64,000 nt of DNA from Ceratobasidium sp. AG-K (taxonomy: Eukaryota; Basidiomycota; Agaricomycetes; Cantharellales; Ceratobasidiaceae): the NCBI GenBank assembly GCA_037039685.1, contig JAWNGF010000015.1:1193001-1257000 (forward strand). Reading direction: 5' to 3'. Numbering within the stretch: the first letter of the stretch is position 1; the number at the start of each line of letters is the position of its first letter. Positions 36,124 to 47,948 of this stretch are shown piece after piece. The notes under the pieces are model-generated. The model saw only the letters and a program-made list of their open reading frames with translations, searched no databases and was not told the origin of the DNA. The position numbers and the translations under genes were made by a program.

Positions 36124-37276
36124 CGCCCACTCAGGATTATGCAAAAAATGAAAAAATTTAAAACATTCCCATCCCAGTAACAAAACCAGGGAATTTGATG
36201 CAACCAAGTGGTTTAGTAAGCCTGTTGGCAACCTGTTGTTTGGTCAGAATAAATTGAAGGTTGACTTTGTGCAGTGCAATCACCTCTCAGGTAAAATGAT
36301 GTTTTACTCAAATATGTTTTGTGTTTTGATGATTGACAGGATTCTTGGCCAATGCAATACTTGATTGATTGTTGGTAAGCAAGGTTGTCAGACCTTTCAA
36401 CAAAAATCTGTGTTCTGCAAGAAATTGACAAAGCCAAATCAATTGGCAGGCGGCACTTGCAGCAGCAACATATTCAGCCTTGGTACTTGACAATGAAACT
36501 GTTGATTATTTTGAGGATGACCAAGCAATGCTTCCCCCAGCATGTTTGGAAATCCAGCTGGTAGTCGATCGGCTTGTGTTAGGATCGCCAGTGTAGTCGG
36601 AATTGACATACTGAATTGGGTCCAATGATTGGGATTGTTCAAATACGATCCTGATTGCTTTCGTGCCTTGTGGGTATTGCAAAACCTGTTTGAATGCTGA
36701 CCAATGCTTGTCACCAAGATTAGCAGTGTGTTGGGCAAGCAATCCGGTCGCAAAAGCGATGTCAGGACAAGTTAAAATCATCTTATACATGAGCAATCCA
36801 ACTCCACATTGATAAAGCATCCGATCAACAGTAGGAGTGTTGAGTTTGGGTAGATTTGGTGACTCTGCCATTGGTGTATCCCATGGCTTGGACTTGGTCA
36901 TGCTGAATCAAGCTAGTGTATTGCTAATGTACCGTTTTTGACAAATTTTGAGTGTACCAGCACTGCAATTATGCTCAGTTTCAATGCCAGCAAATATGTG
37001 TGCCTTGCCCAGATTGACAAAATTGAATGACTTGCGCATTTTAGACTTGATTTCCTCTAGAAACAGAAGAGGTTTCCCAGCTAGGAGCATGTCATCCACA
37101 TGAGCTAAATTATTGCTAAATCATTGCCATCCCGCTGAATGAATACAGCATGGTTGCTTTCAGTCCTTGTGAATCCAATTGCTTTGAGAACCTCCTTAAG
37201 TCGAAGGTAGAACACTCAAGCAGCTTGTTTCAGACCACATAATGCTTTGGCAAGTTGCCAGATGTGATTGCCTTTG
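36124..37276 (-). pseudogene. copia pol fragment (RT C-terminus and RNase H)
   Basis: The minus strand reads DDMLLAG, IKSKMRKSFNFVNLGKAHIF and TKSKPWDTPM, then the copia RNase H signature STKAEYVAAASAACQLIWL near 36440-36490 and NQSSIALAKNP. Stops lie near 36905, 36495 and 36305. Upstream copia parts are missing because element B1 begins at 37277 and the far side was lost. Confidence 0.8.
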
Positions 37277-37743
37277 TGTTGTGAGCCAGCTCTCTCCACT
37301 AGACTTGCCTTGTGCTTTGCCTGTCTGCTCTCTTGTTTGTTGTTCTGTTTATGTGTTGTTTGTCCTTTCCTGCGCCATGTTGCCACGTTCTTGTGGTAGT
37401 TCTGTTACATTGTGTAGTGCGGCTGTGCTTTGTACAAGTCATGACTGCCCATGCAGCATGACTCACTCAGACACTCCTGACTGGCTTGTATGTATGACTT
37501 GTGTGGCTGTGCCTTGTATGACTTGGCCACTTTCTGAATTTATATAGAGGACCAACAAGCCTGGTATCCCCAGCTTGTTTTGTCTTGTCAAACATTCCCT
37601 CTGAGTGACACTCTGAACCACCCCTACCCTTAAGAGTCTACAGCCACTTAAGTGTGGTGCGACTCAAGAGGTGTCTTAGGTCTTAGTGCTGTCCACTCTC
37701 CCTTGCGGCTTGTCTCATAGCCACCAAGAAGTAGCTTAGGACA
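37277..37743 (+). repeat. B1 5' LTR
   Basis: 467 bp from TGTTGTGAGCC to CTTAGGACA. TATATA lies near 37540, followed about 30 nt later by AGCTTGTTTTGT (37572-37583). Primer site ACAAAACAGGCT at 37746-37757 pairs with it, with one G-U wobble. Confidence 0.88.
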
Positions 37744-37763
37744 TTACAAAACAGGCTTCACAC

Positions 37764-39560
37764 CATGTCAACAAACGCCTCAACACCTGTTGAACGCGGA
37801 CTACAAGAAGATACAGTCTCAAGACCCGTGTCCACCACAAGCACATGAAGAGGTCCTAGCAGAGCCGCTAGACCATCCTCATCACTCAGTGAAAGCGCAC
37901 TCACACATGCACAAGCAGGGGGTCCAGCCCCATCAAGAGTTCCTAGTCAAAGTACAGTACCAGGAACATTCCAACCAGAAGTATCATTAGTTGAAGAACA
38001 TCCCCAGGAAGAGAATCAAGAACCCGGCGATGAAACTTATGTACCAGAACTGGAAGTAATCACCATCACGTCTGATGGAACAACTCCTCCTTGAGGATTT
38101 GGGTTCAGCTATTTTTCCCCCCAGCCCGAGCCTCATGGAGGTGTCTCCCTAATTCCGATACATCCTCCACCCACGCCACAAGTCCCACACAGTGCAGGAA
38201 CAATCACCAACATGGGTCCTCATCCCTTGTCTTTACCTGAAAGACCGCAACCACCAGTAACTCCAGCAGCAGGACCCTCCGCTGACCCCCAACCTATGAG
38301 CAATAGTTCTTCTAGTACACAAAGGACCGCCATCCAGAGCTTGGACGAACTAGACAACCTTCTGATCAGACGTCACAATGCAACTCTAAGAGTCATTGAA
38401 GGACTGAGAGTCGGTCTTACACAAAGAATCACTGGACTAGAGCAATAAGCAAGAGTGCTAGCAAACAACCAAGAGGTCTTCAACAATACGATTAGGGGAA
38501 TACAACAGTCCCTTACAGCTATTCTTAATTCTTCCCGTAATGCCAAACACAACAGTTACCTCACGGGAAGAGAAGTAGACACCATCCAAAACAAAGTCAC
38601 AAACACCCAAGGACTCATAACAAACGTACAACAAGACCTTGACACTACATGCCAGGGACAGCTTCAATGGAACAAAGCAGTAACTCAAGGAATCAAGCAA
38701 GTTAGGGAAGGATTCACTACGTTAAACAAACGAGTGGCAATGATGGAAAGATCTATTACCAATCTGAGGGAAGAAGTTGATGAGGCCTCATTACATGCAC
38801 CTAGCAAACAATCTGCTCCAGAAGCCAGATCAACAAGAATTGAGGACCTAGAGCAAAGACTCCAGCACCTGCTCAATTCCCAAGTCAGAAGCTCACCAAG
38901 ACAACCTAAAGTAACTAGACCAGAAGCCTTCAATGGAAAGAAAGGAGAAGGAGCAGAAATGTTCATCACCCAGATGGAGAGTTACTTCGTCCGGCTCAGT
39001 GACCAATATAGTTCTGGACAAGAAAGAATTAGGGAAGCCCTGGCAAATTTCAAATTGGATAACCGCTCTGCCACCCATTGGGCCCAGGTACTGCTCTGTC
39101 TATGAACACTGCAGTACCAGATCCAAACCTGATGTCGTGGGAAATGTTCAAGGTGCATTTTATGGAACAATTCAGCAACCCTAACAAGAAAGCTAAAGCA
39201 GAGGCCAATATTCAAAAATGCAAATAAATCAACTCAGCAGCAAATTACACAACCAAGTTCCACTTCCATATGGTCAATGTAAATTGGGGAGAGGAAGCCC
39301 TCATCAACCAATTCAAAGAAGGACTTAAACTGGAAATCAAAACGGAATTGGCTTGATTTGAACTTTCCCTTATCAACAAAGATGGGACCAAAAGACACCT
39401 AAACCTAAATCAATGGATAACCCTAGCAATCTCCATTGATCAAAAACTGCAACAAATCAAGACCTCTACCGGAAATAAAGCATCTCAATCTACCACTACT
39501 GGCCAGACCTCTACAAGGCGGTTGCCAGACGAGGTATACAAGGCAAGGATGGCATCAAAC
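37764..39560 (+). pseudogene. B1 gag, broken
   Basis: Aligned with the B4 gag. The N-terminal low-complexity region is shifted early; FFSPQPKAHGGV-like sequence recurs near 38110-38150. Coiled-coil and capsid-like parts lie at 38212-39105, with an in-frame stop at 38446-38448. Further stops follow near 39227 and 39355, and the zinc-knuckle region near 39540-39620 is frameshifted. Confidence 0.75.
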
Positions 39561-39562
39561 TG

Positions 39563-40204
39563 ATGTCTGAAGTGTGGTCAAGAAGGACACCATTCACTCA
39601 AATGCTCATCCAAGGAATGGATAACAACCAAACCCAACATAAAGGGAAGAGAAGCAACAATCATAGAAGAATCAGGAAAAGAAGGGGTCTCCCACTAACT
39701 GTGTGTGGAGAGACCAAAGAACTGGCAACGTACTTTACAGCAAACAAAGAATCCACAATTGTTTACAGCTACGTTGCCGGAATCACAGACCCAATCACTA
39801 CTCTAATTGACTCTGGAGCCTCCCAAAATTTTGTTGATATCAGTTGGGCCAGGAAGAATAACATTGCCTTGAGTGATCTCCCTGTTCCGGGAAAGGTTAT
39901 TGGAATACAAGGAAAAGAGCTGTCACACACAATCCGCTTCAAAGCACGTATGGAGATCACAGTTGAAGGAAAAACATTTAAAGAAGAATTCTTCGCCATG
40001 CCTACCAGCAACACAAACATCATCCTAGGACTTACCTGGCTAGAAACCGCGAACCCTAGCATTGATTGGAAGCAAAAAAGCATCTCTTGGAGAGATGAGG
40101 AAATACACAGAAGAGAAGGAACCTTGGACCTTACCCTGGAAGAATTGCAGGAGTTTGAGGATGTTTTTAGTGAAGAAAGGTTCAAATGCATTCCAGATCA
40201 TTGA
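39563..40204 (+). pseudogene. B1 protease region, truncated pol
   Basis: Contains the aspartic protease motif LIDSGASQNFVD and ends with IPDH then TGA, the same stop position seen in B2 and B3. The sequence switches to LINE 4 nt later, so RT is absent. Confidence 0.8.
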
Positions 40205-40208
40205 CCTT

Positions 40209-40430
40209 GACAAAGCAGACGGGACAGGCCTGTGGAATGCCCATTGATACTTGAAAAATGACCCAACTGATGGAGGAGCATCAAGAATCCCCTCCCTCTC
40301 CCGCAGACTCCCTGATGGCTCCACCCAATCTCTCAACTCAAACCTAGAAAAGAGCCAAATTCTATACAAGACCTTCTTCCTGCCACCAATCCTCAGTCCT
40401 GTTGCACGCCAGAACTACCCCACATCTGAA
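40209..40430 (+). pseudogene. LINE ORF2, linker before RT
   Basis: Reads DKADGTGLWNAH, then YLKNDPTDGGASRIPSL, typical of the endonuclease-RT linker of fungal LINEs. It continues the element broken at 27676 and is interrupted at 40431 by the foldback element. Confidence 0.7.
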
Positions 40431-41541
40431 AACCTGTAAATACCTAGACAGGGATATATATCACTGGCTAGCATATATAGGTCCCTTAGCTGAAATGGAA
40501 AGGTCCTGTGTTTATAGCAGTATGTATCACCAACTGTGGTGAGCTGAGTGTATCTGGTGCCACATACCCCCAGCTAGCATGCTATAATGGCTATCTTGTG
40601 CTAGATTGCTGCTAGCTAGTGCTATATGATGCTAGCTGGTGCTAGCTGGTGCTAGGTACTGCTCTGGTCTGGGGGGACAAATATGGTAATGGACAGAACA
40701 ATTTTGGACATGACTAAGCGCTGACTAAGCAGTGGCTGTGCAAGTCTACAAGGGAAAATGGTGTTGAACATCAAGCACATCAATCTGGCTTCTAATTGAT
40801 TGTTGCATCAGATTAGTCCATATTAGGTAATTTTTCATCAAAAAAACTCGGCTGTGGGAAAGTATTTCGCCTTTTTTGCAATCATTTCTGGTCCAAATAA
40901 GGTTTGAGTGGTTGATCTGTAATCAAAAAGATCAGGAGCATCTGCTGACCAAATTTAGCATAATTGGAAATTCCTCAACTGGAAAATGATTTAGCCAATC
41001 TGAGAGTGCTCCACATGACTTTGAGATCAAGTCCCTTTGACCCCCTTGGACTGCTCCATTACCCCTGTTCCCCACACCCCTGCATCCCCCCCCTTGACTC
41101 ACCTGGGGGTATTTTGTAGCATTTAGCCACACTGATGCACAGGGGACAGAGAACCCATGGCTGGTTCAAAAGTATGATCAAAATTGCCAATGTGACTAAG
41201 CATTTGAAACATATTTCATTTGGCAAATTGGCACAGCCACTGCTTAGTCAGTGCTTAGTCATGTCCAAAATTGTTCTGTCCATTACCATATTTGTCCCCC
41301 CAGACCAGAGCAGTACCTAGCACCAGCTAGCACCAGCTAGCATCATATAGCACTAGCTAGCAGCAATCTAGCACAAGATAGCCATTATAGCATGCTAGCT
41401 GGGGGTATGTGGCACCAGATACACTCAGCTCACCACAGTTGGTGATACATACTGCTATAAACACAGGACCTTTCCATTTCAGCTAGGGGACCTATATATG
41501 CTAGCCAGTGATATATATCCCTGTCTAGGTATTTACAGGTT
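40431..41541. mobile_element. foldback/MITE element with 311-bp arms
   Basis: The arms 40431-40741 and 41231-41541 are near-perfect inverse copies of equal length (starting AACCTGTAAATACC, ending GGTATTTACAGGTT), around a 489-bp noncoding centre. The arms include repeated GCTAGCTGGT words and a GGGGGGACAAATATGGTAAT segment. No protein is encoded. No target duplication is obvious in the LINE sequence on either side. Confidence 0.88.
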
Positions 41542-42391
41542 CCCAGACGCAAAGAAGTCATGCATTTCAAGCACATAAGCAATCACAATATCAACAATGT
41601 CATCTCTAATCTTCAGCCCTACAAAGCTCCTGGCCCAGATGTTATCCCGAACTGTGTATTCACTGGCTGCCATAACACACTGATACCCCATCTACTACCC
41701 GTCTATCAAGCTACTTTTGACTTAGATTATTATCCTGATGCATGGAAAACATCAACTACTGTTGCCCTTAAGAAACCTGAAAAGCCTGACTACTCAACGC
41801 CCAAAGCTTACTGACCAATTGCCCTCCTGAATGTAATGTCCAAGATACTATCTGCCTGTGTAGCTAACTGTTTGAACCTCATTGCCAAGAAACATAACCT
41901 CCTCCCAGCCAACCACTTTGGGGGAAGAGCCAGGCGCACCACCACCGATTCAGTGCACCTGCTCACATCAAATGGCAAATGGGCCTGGCACACAAAGCAA
42001 GTGGTCTCGACTCTCTTCCTTGACATCTCAGGGGCTTTCCCAAACGCTAGCCCACCCATGCTTGCCCACAACATGAGGAAGAACAGCATCCCAGAGGACT
42101 ATGTTAGGTGGATGGAACAGAAGCTTGAAGGTAGAACGACGCAGCTCAAGTTTGATGACTACACTTCAGACCCATTCAAAATTAAACCTGGAATTGACCA
42201 GGGGTGCCTGCTCTCCTGCATCTACTACATAATCTACAATAGTGACCTGGTAAGCTCAGCTTTGAGCAAAAAAGCTGATGGTGAACTGGCAGTTGGATAC
42301 ATCAACAATGTGGCATTATTGGCAAGGGTAGACACGTTCAAGGAAGCAAATAATAAGCTCAAGACAATGATGGAGAGGAGGAAAGGTGTGC
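41542..42391 (+). pseudogene. LINE ORF2, reverse transcriptase
   Basis: RT motifs in order: PYKAPGPDVIPN, DAWKTSTTVALKKPEKPDYS, then TGA near 41812, IALLNVMSKILSACVA, LLPANHFGGRARRTTTDS, VSTLFLDISGAFPNAS, GIDQGCLLSCI and YINNVALLARV. The last stands where a YxDD-type box is expected, so the catalytic aspartates are lost. The element ends near MMERRKG. Confidence 0.8.
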
Positions 42392-42721
42392 TGACTCTAC
42401 CAAATATCAAAAATCTTGTTTGGGTTGGGAGCTCTTGTAATGGCAGGGACTTCCTTGTCAAGCTCATGACAGCTTGCACTGGAACTCGTAGGGTGGTATT
42501 CTTGCCAGATATGGTGAGAATATGTGGAGATATAAAAGATTCTCGATTTTTTTCTATGTTGATTGGAGACATGCGGGAATCAAGATATCCTAAAACAAAT
42601 TTCATTAAACCTAATATATACAGAAGCTCCTCCAACCCAAGTGTACGTGCGTCTGCTCCAGATATATATAGCCACTTGGGCAGCTTGCCTGCTTTCAAGT
42701 ATAAGACTTGAGTCAATTAAT
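42392..42721. other. unassigned 330 bp between LINE and B2
   Basis: The LINE frame stays open to about 42711 but no longer resembles LINE protein. It holds a TATATATA stretch near 42663 and may be a fragment of another element. TTAAT at 42717-42721 is the left flank of B2. Confidence 0.4.
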
Positions 42722-43188
42722 TGTTGTAAGCTTCTTCTTGGTGGCTATGAGACAAGCTGCAATGGAGAGTGGACAGCACTAAGACCTAAGAGACCTCTTG
42801 AATTGCACCACACTTAAGTGGCTGTAGATTCTTAAGGGTAGGGGTGGTTCAAAGTGTCACTCAAAGGGGATGTTTGACAAGACAAAACAAGCTGGGGATA
42901 CCAGGCTTGTTGGTCCTCTATATATATTCAGAAAGTGGCCAAGTCATACAAGGCGCAGCCACACGAGTCATACATACAAGCCAGTCAGGAGTGTCTGAGT
43001 GAGTCATGCTGTGCGGGCAGTCATGACTCATACAAAGCACAGCCGTGTTACACAATGTAACAGAATAACCACAAGAAAGTGGCAATGTGGCACAGGAAAG
43101 GACAAATAACACGTAAACAGAACAACAAACACAAGAGCAGACGAGCGAGACACAGAACAAGCCTTATGGAGTGAGCTGGCTCACGACA
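42722..43188 (-). repeat. B2 3' LTR
   Basis: 467 bp from TGTTGTAAGC to CTCACGACA. The adjacent polypurine tract on the minus strand is AAGGGGGGAGTAA at 43189-43201. Confidence 0.9.
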
Positions 43189-43229
43189 TTACTCCCCCCT
43201 AAGAGTCCATTTGTGGGACTCAAATGGAC

Positions 43230-43994
43230 TCACTGCACTGCGCAGTCCTTCCCCTTCCGCAGCATGTACTCCTCCAGTCCCTCATCCTCCTCCAAGGTCA
43301 GGTTGATGGGATTGAACATGGTGTTACCCAGCTCATTTGAGAACCTTTCCCATTCTTCCCAGGTCTCCTCCTTTGTCCAGTCCACTTTGGACCAGTCCAT
43401 AACCCTCTTCTGGGCCTCCACAAACTCTTCATCCCATTGTTGCACATCTGGCTCTCCTTCCTTCCATGCTGACACGTCAGTCTCCTCCTTCTTCCACCAA
43501 TACAGCAACCACTCGAACTTCTCCCTCTGGTATCTTCCCCTCTCCATCCTCCAGTTGCTCAGGTCCTTTTTGAAGTTGGCGTCCCTAGCATCGTTCCACC
43601 TTGGTCAGAGGGTTGGAGGTTTCCCCTCATATCCCGGTACCCATTCACTTGAGTATGCCCCTTCTTGTCCCCACTCGACGACTCCAAGCATATGGGTGGA
43701 CAGGAGGACCACCTCCGAGACTTGGAATGCAGTGCATCCCTGGCAAACAAAGATGTCCTTCTGTTGGAGTTGCATTTGTGTTGGCCATTTTTTTCCGACC
43801 CATTGGAACTCCCCCAGGTCAGAGTGGAGTATGTTGTCCGACACCCGGAATTGCATTCTGCCTGGTCCTTGCTGCAACCTCTTGAAGATGTAGAGGGCGG
43901 CTCCAGTGTCGAGGATCCTGGCTGTGGTGAATGCTGGTCTGTCGAGGATGCAGATGAGGTTGTTGGCAATAATGGAGCGGGATACGGCAGGCAT
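43230..43994 (-). pseudogene. B2 ORF3, unknown protein, one stop
   Basis: Starts MPAVSRSIIANN at 43994. Contains GEFQWVGKKWPTQMQ, IFVCQGCTAFQVSEVVLLS and VEWGQEGAYSSEW, then TGA at 43602-43604, and reopens with WRMERGRYQREKFEW and VMDWSKVDWTKEETWEEWE to 43230. It overlaps the pol tail in the -1 register. Close relative of B3 ORF3. Confidence 0.75.
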
Positions 43995-46900
43995 TGCAAA
44001 GAGCAAAAGAGATTTAGGGCATGGAGTGAAAAGTGTGATTTGGAGTATTTGCAAGCTTTGCAGATGGGTTGCTCCTCTCTTGCCCTTTGTCCCTTTATCT
44101 TTCCTTTGAAGTTTGCAGGTGTTGGTGCTTCAGGGTGTTTCTTCAGAAACTTCCTCACTATTTCAGTTAGGTGACCAACGTCCTTGGCCCGTTGTTCCAT
44201 GTCATCTTCCTCCCCGTATCCTTTCCATCGTATTCTATAGAATAATCCCCCCTTTGTCATTTTCCAATCAATGATCCTTTCTACTTTGTATTCTTCATTT
44301 CCTTCTTCCGTTACAATTGGCAGAGGACGTGGTTGGTTCTGGTTGAATTCCTTGTCTGTCTTGTACCAACTTAGAAGGTTGATATGAAATACGGGGTACT
44401 TTTTCATAGTTGGCGGAAGTTCAAGTTCGTATGCATGAGTAGAAATTTTCTTTTTCACAGGGAAGGGTCCAAACTTCTTGTTATCCAGTTTTTTGGACAG
44501 TCTGTTAGATTTGATGTCTGGTCCAAGCAGCCATACAAGGTCTCCCTCTTGGTACTCCTCTTTGATGTCCTCCTCCTTTATTTGATGTAGTTCCATAGCA
44601 GCAATGGCTTCTTTCCTAGTTTCTTCCCATCTTGTTGTTATGTTATTTGCTTTGGGAACCTCTGTCACTATACTGGATACATTCCATAAAGGTTCCTTTC
44701 CATAGACGAGTTTGAAAGGGCTCTTTCCTGTTACCCTGTGTTTGTGCATGTTGTAACAGAATTCAGCAATCGGCAGCAATTCCACCCAATTGTCCTGATG
44801 GTGATTGATGATGGTGCGCAGCCATGCTTCTAGCCATTGGTTAACTTGTTCCATAATTCTGTCAGTTTGAGGGTGATACACTGTACTAAATGCTGGTGCG
44901 ACCCCAATTTTCTCGTAGATTGCTTTCAGCAGTTTGCTGTTAAACGTGCTTCCTTGGTCCAATACAGTGCTTTTGGGAAATCCATGAAGTTTCCAGACGT
45001 TGCACAGGAATAGCTCTGCTAATTCATTTGCCTTGTGCAATTTCTTGCATGGTATGAAATGTGCCATCCTGGAGAATCTGTCTGCTACAACAAGAATGCT
45101 GTCCATTCCTTTTGATTTAGGGAGTTTTACAATGAAATCGTACGCTATGCCCTCCCATGGCTTGTTTGCTATTTGTAACGGTTTCAATGGGGCTTGCATT
45201 TTTGTACCTTTCACTCTTTGACATTGTTTGCATGAGTCTATGTATTTGTTGACGCTTTGCTTCATTCCCGGCCAGTAGTAGCATCTCGAGGCGAGTTCCA
45301 GGGTTCTTGCATGTCCTTGATGACCGGCGATGGGTGAGTCATGATGCAGTCTTAATACCGTTAAACAGCAATCCTTGTCTTCCAGAACGGCAATCTTTCC
45401 TTTGTACCAAAGTAGTCCCTTGCGTAGTTCATAATCCTTCATGCTGGACAGAATACTTCTAGGAAGTGATTCTTTCTTCTTGCAGAGTTCAATCACCCTA
45501 TGTAAACCTGGATCTTCTCGTTGCACTTTGATAATATTGCTAATGATGTCTTCCTTGAATCCTCCTGCAAAGCCTCAGAATTTTTCATCAGAGATCATGA
45601 CTTGTTCTGCTGATGGAATCTTGGCATGGTTGGCCCTTCTAGACAGTAGGTCAGGCTTTTGTGACAGGATTCCTGGTTGGTATACAATCTCAAAATTGTA
45701 TGACACCAGGATTTGGTGCCAACACGCGTGTCTCCTGTTGAACGTTTTTGCATCCTTCCAGAACTGTAGGTTTTGGTGATCAGTGTACACTGTAATTTCT
45801 TCCTTTGTGCCTTCCAGGTGGAGTCTCCAATGCATAAGTGCTTCAATGATAGCCATGAGTTCCTTATCATGTACGTCGTAGTTCATCTGTGCGGAGTTGA
45901 AAGATTTGGAAAGAAATGAGATTGGGTGTAGTCTTCTGTCCACTTGTCTTTGGGACAGTTTTGCTCCCATTGCTACTCCACTAGTGTCGGTTTCAAGGAA
46001 AAATGGTTTCTCCGGATTGGGGTGTCACAGTACTGGATCTTTGCAAATCATTTCCTTGATACTGTCAAATGCTTCCTGTTCTTCACTTTCCCATTTCCAC
46101 GGAAGATCCTTTTGTGTCAATCTAGTGAGAGGTTTGGTGATCGTGGAGAAGCTGGGCACAAATCTCCTATAGAAGTTTGCAAACCTAGGAATGCTTGTAC
46201 TTGTTTTACTGTTTTAGGTTCCTTCCATTCTTTTATTGCCCTGATCTTTTCTTCGTCCATGGATATTCCTTCTTTGCTGATCTTCAGTCCTGTGTAAATG
46301 AGTTCTGTGACAAAAAACTCGCATTTTGGTAGTTTTGCGAAAAGGTTGTTCTCCTTCAGGATTTGAAGGACTTCTTGTAGATCCACCACATGTTGAGACT
46401 GGGTTTTTGAGAAGACAAGGATGTCATCAATATAAACAATGACACATACGTCGATCTTGTTGTGGAAGATGTGATTCATATATCATTGGAAAGTGGCTGG
46501 TGCATTTTTCAGTCCAAACAGCATGACCACGTATTTGAATAGTCCTTCCTTTGTTCTAAAAGCGGTTTTCCATTCATCTCCTTCCCTGATGCGGATGTTA
46601 TTAGATCCCATCCTTAGCTTGATTTTTGAGAAAATTTTCGCGTCCTTTATTTTGTCAAGGAGGTCTTCCATAAGGGGCATGGGGAATCTGACATCCTTTG
46701 TGATGGTGTTAATGAGTCGTAGGTCCTGTACCAATTGTAGTCCTCCAAGTGGGCCTGGTTTTTTGACGAAGAAACATGCTGAAGCTGTTGGGGACTTGCT
46801 AGGTCTGATTTTTCCTGCAGCAAGTTCTTCATCGAGGTATTCTCTCATTGTGATGGATTCAGCCAGGGACAATGGTATTGGTCTTGCTGGCTTTGGGAGT

Positions 46901-47450
46901 TCAGCGCCTTCCTTGAAGTTGATAGCACAATCATAAGGTCAGTGGTCTGGAATGCGCTTGAACCTTTCTTCGCTAAAAACAACTTCAAATTCTTTCAATT
47001 CTTCTGGGATGAGATCCAAGGTTCCTTCTCTTCCATGAACTTCTTCATCTCTCCAAGAGATGCTTTTTTGTTGCCAATTGATGTTAGGGTTTGCGGTTTC
47101 TAGCCAGGAAAGCCGTAGGATGATGTTTGTGTCCCTGGTAGGCATGGCAAAGAATTCTTCTTTAAATGTTTTTCCTTCAACTGTGATCTCCATACGTGCT
47201 TTGAAGTGGATTGTGTGTGGAAGCTCCTTCCCTTGTATACCAATAACCTTTCAAGGAACAGGGAGTTCCTTCAAGGCAATGTTATTCTTCCTGGCCCAAA
47301 CAATATCAACCAAATTTTGGGAGGCTCCAGAGTCAATAAGAGTAGCAATCAGATCTGTGATTCTGGCAACATAGCTGTACACAATTGTGGATTCTTTGTT
47401 TGCTCTAAAGTACATTGCCGGTTCTTCAGTCTCTCCACACACAGTTAGTG
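43559..47450 (-). pseudogene. B2 pol polyprotein, broken
   Basis: The integrase-chromodomain block 43559-45526 is fully open (HHDSPIAGHQG, ADRFSRMAHF, then chromodomain ERIIDWKMTKGGLFYRIRWKGY). RNase H (45575-45970), RT (46117-46872, YIDDILVFS) and protease (46939-47450, LIDSGASQNLVD) are separated by stops and frameshifts, including TGA near 45574 and TGA at 46936-46938 after IPDH. Confidence 0.88.
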
Positions 47451-47456
47451 GGAGAC

Positions 47457-47903
47457 TGTTGTAAGCTTCTTCTTGATGGCTATGAGACAAGCCGCAATGG
47501 AGAGTGGATGGCACTAAGACCTAAGTGACCTCTTGAACCACAACACACTTAAGTGTCTGTAGGCTCTTGAGGGTAGGGGTGGTTCAAAGTGTCACTCAAA
47601 GGGGATGTTTGACAAGACAAAACAAGCTGGGGTTACCAGGCTTGTTGGTCCTCTATATATATTCACAGAGAGGCAGAGTCAAACAAGGTGCAGCCACATG
47701 AGTCACAACAGTCTACCAGTCAGGAGTGTCCATGTGAGTCATGCTGTATGAACAGACAAAGCACAGCCGCGTTACACAATGTAACAGAGAAACCACAAGG
47801 AGGTGGCAACACGGCGGGAAAAGAGAAACAAAACATAACAGACACAGCCACGAGACAGGATGAGACGCAGACAAGTCCAATGGAGTGAGCAAGGCTTACG
47901 ACA
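47457..47903 (-). repeat. B3 3' LTR
   Basis: 447 bp from TGTTGTAAGC to CTTACGACA. The polypurine tract on the minus strand is AAAGGGGTAGTAA at 47904-47916. Confidence 0.9.
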
Positions 47904-47948
47904 TTACTACCCCTTTAAGGTCCGTGAGGGGAACCTGAGGGGACCTTA

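Larger units (their letters stand above)
37277..40208 (+). mobile_element. B1: 3'-truncated Ty3/gypsy element, family B
   Basis: A 5' LTR, primer site, decayed gag and protease are present. At about 40208 similarity to B2 and B3 stops inside the protease-RT junction and LINE sequence resumes. No 3' LTR, RT, integrase or ORF3 remains, so a deletion joined B1 to the LINE and removed the 5' part of the copia host element. Confidence 0.85.
42722..47456 (-). mobile_element. B2: Ty3/gypsy family B, interrupted by B3
   Basis: The 3' LTR lies at 42722-43188, then ORF3, integrase-chromodomain, RNase H, RT and protease on the minus strand. At 47457, within the gag-protease junction, the LTR of B3 begins. 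B2 gag and 5' LTR must lie beyond B3, outside this window. Confidence 0.9.
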
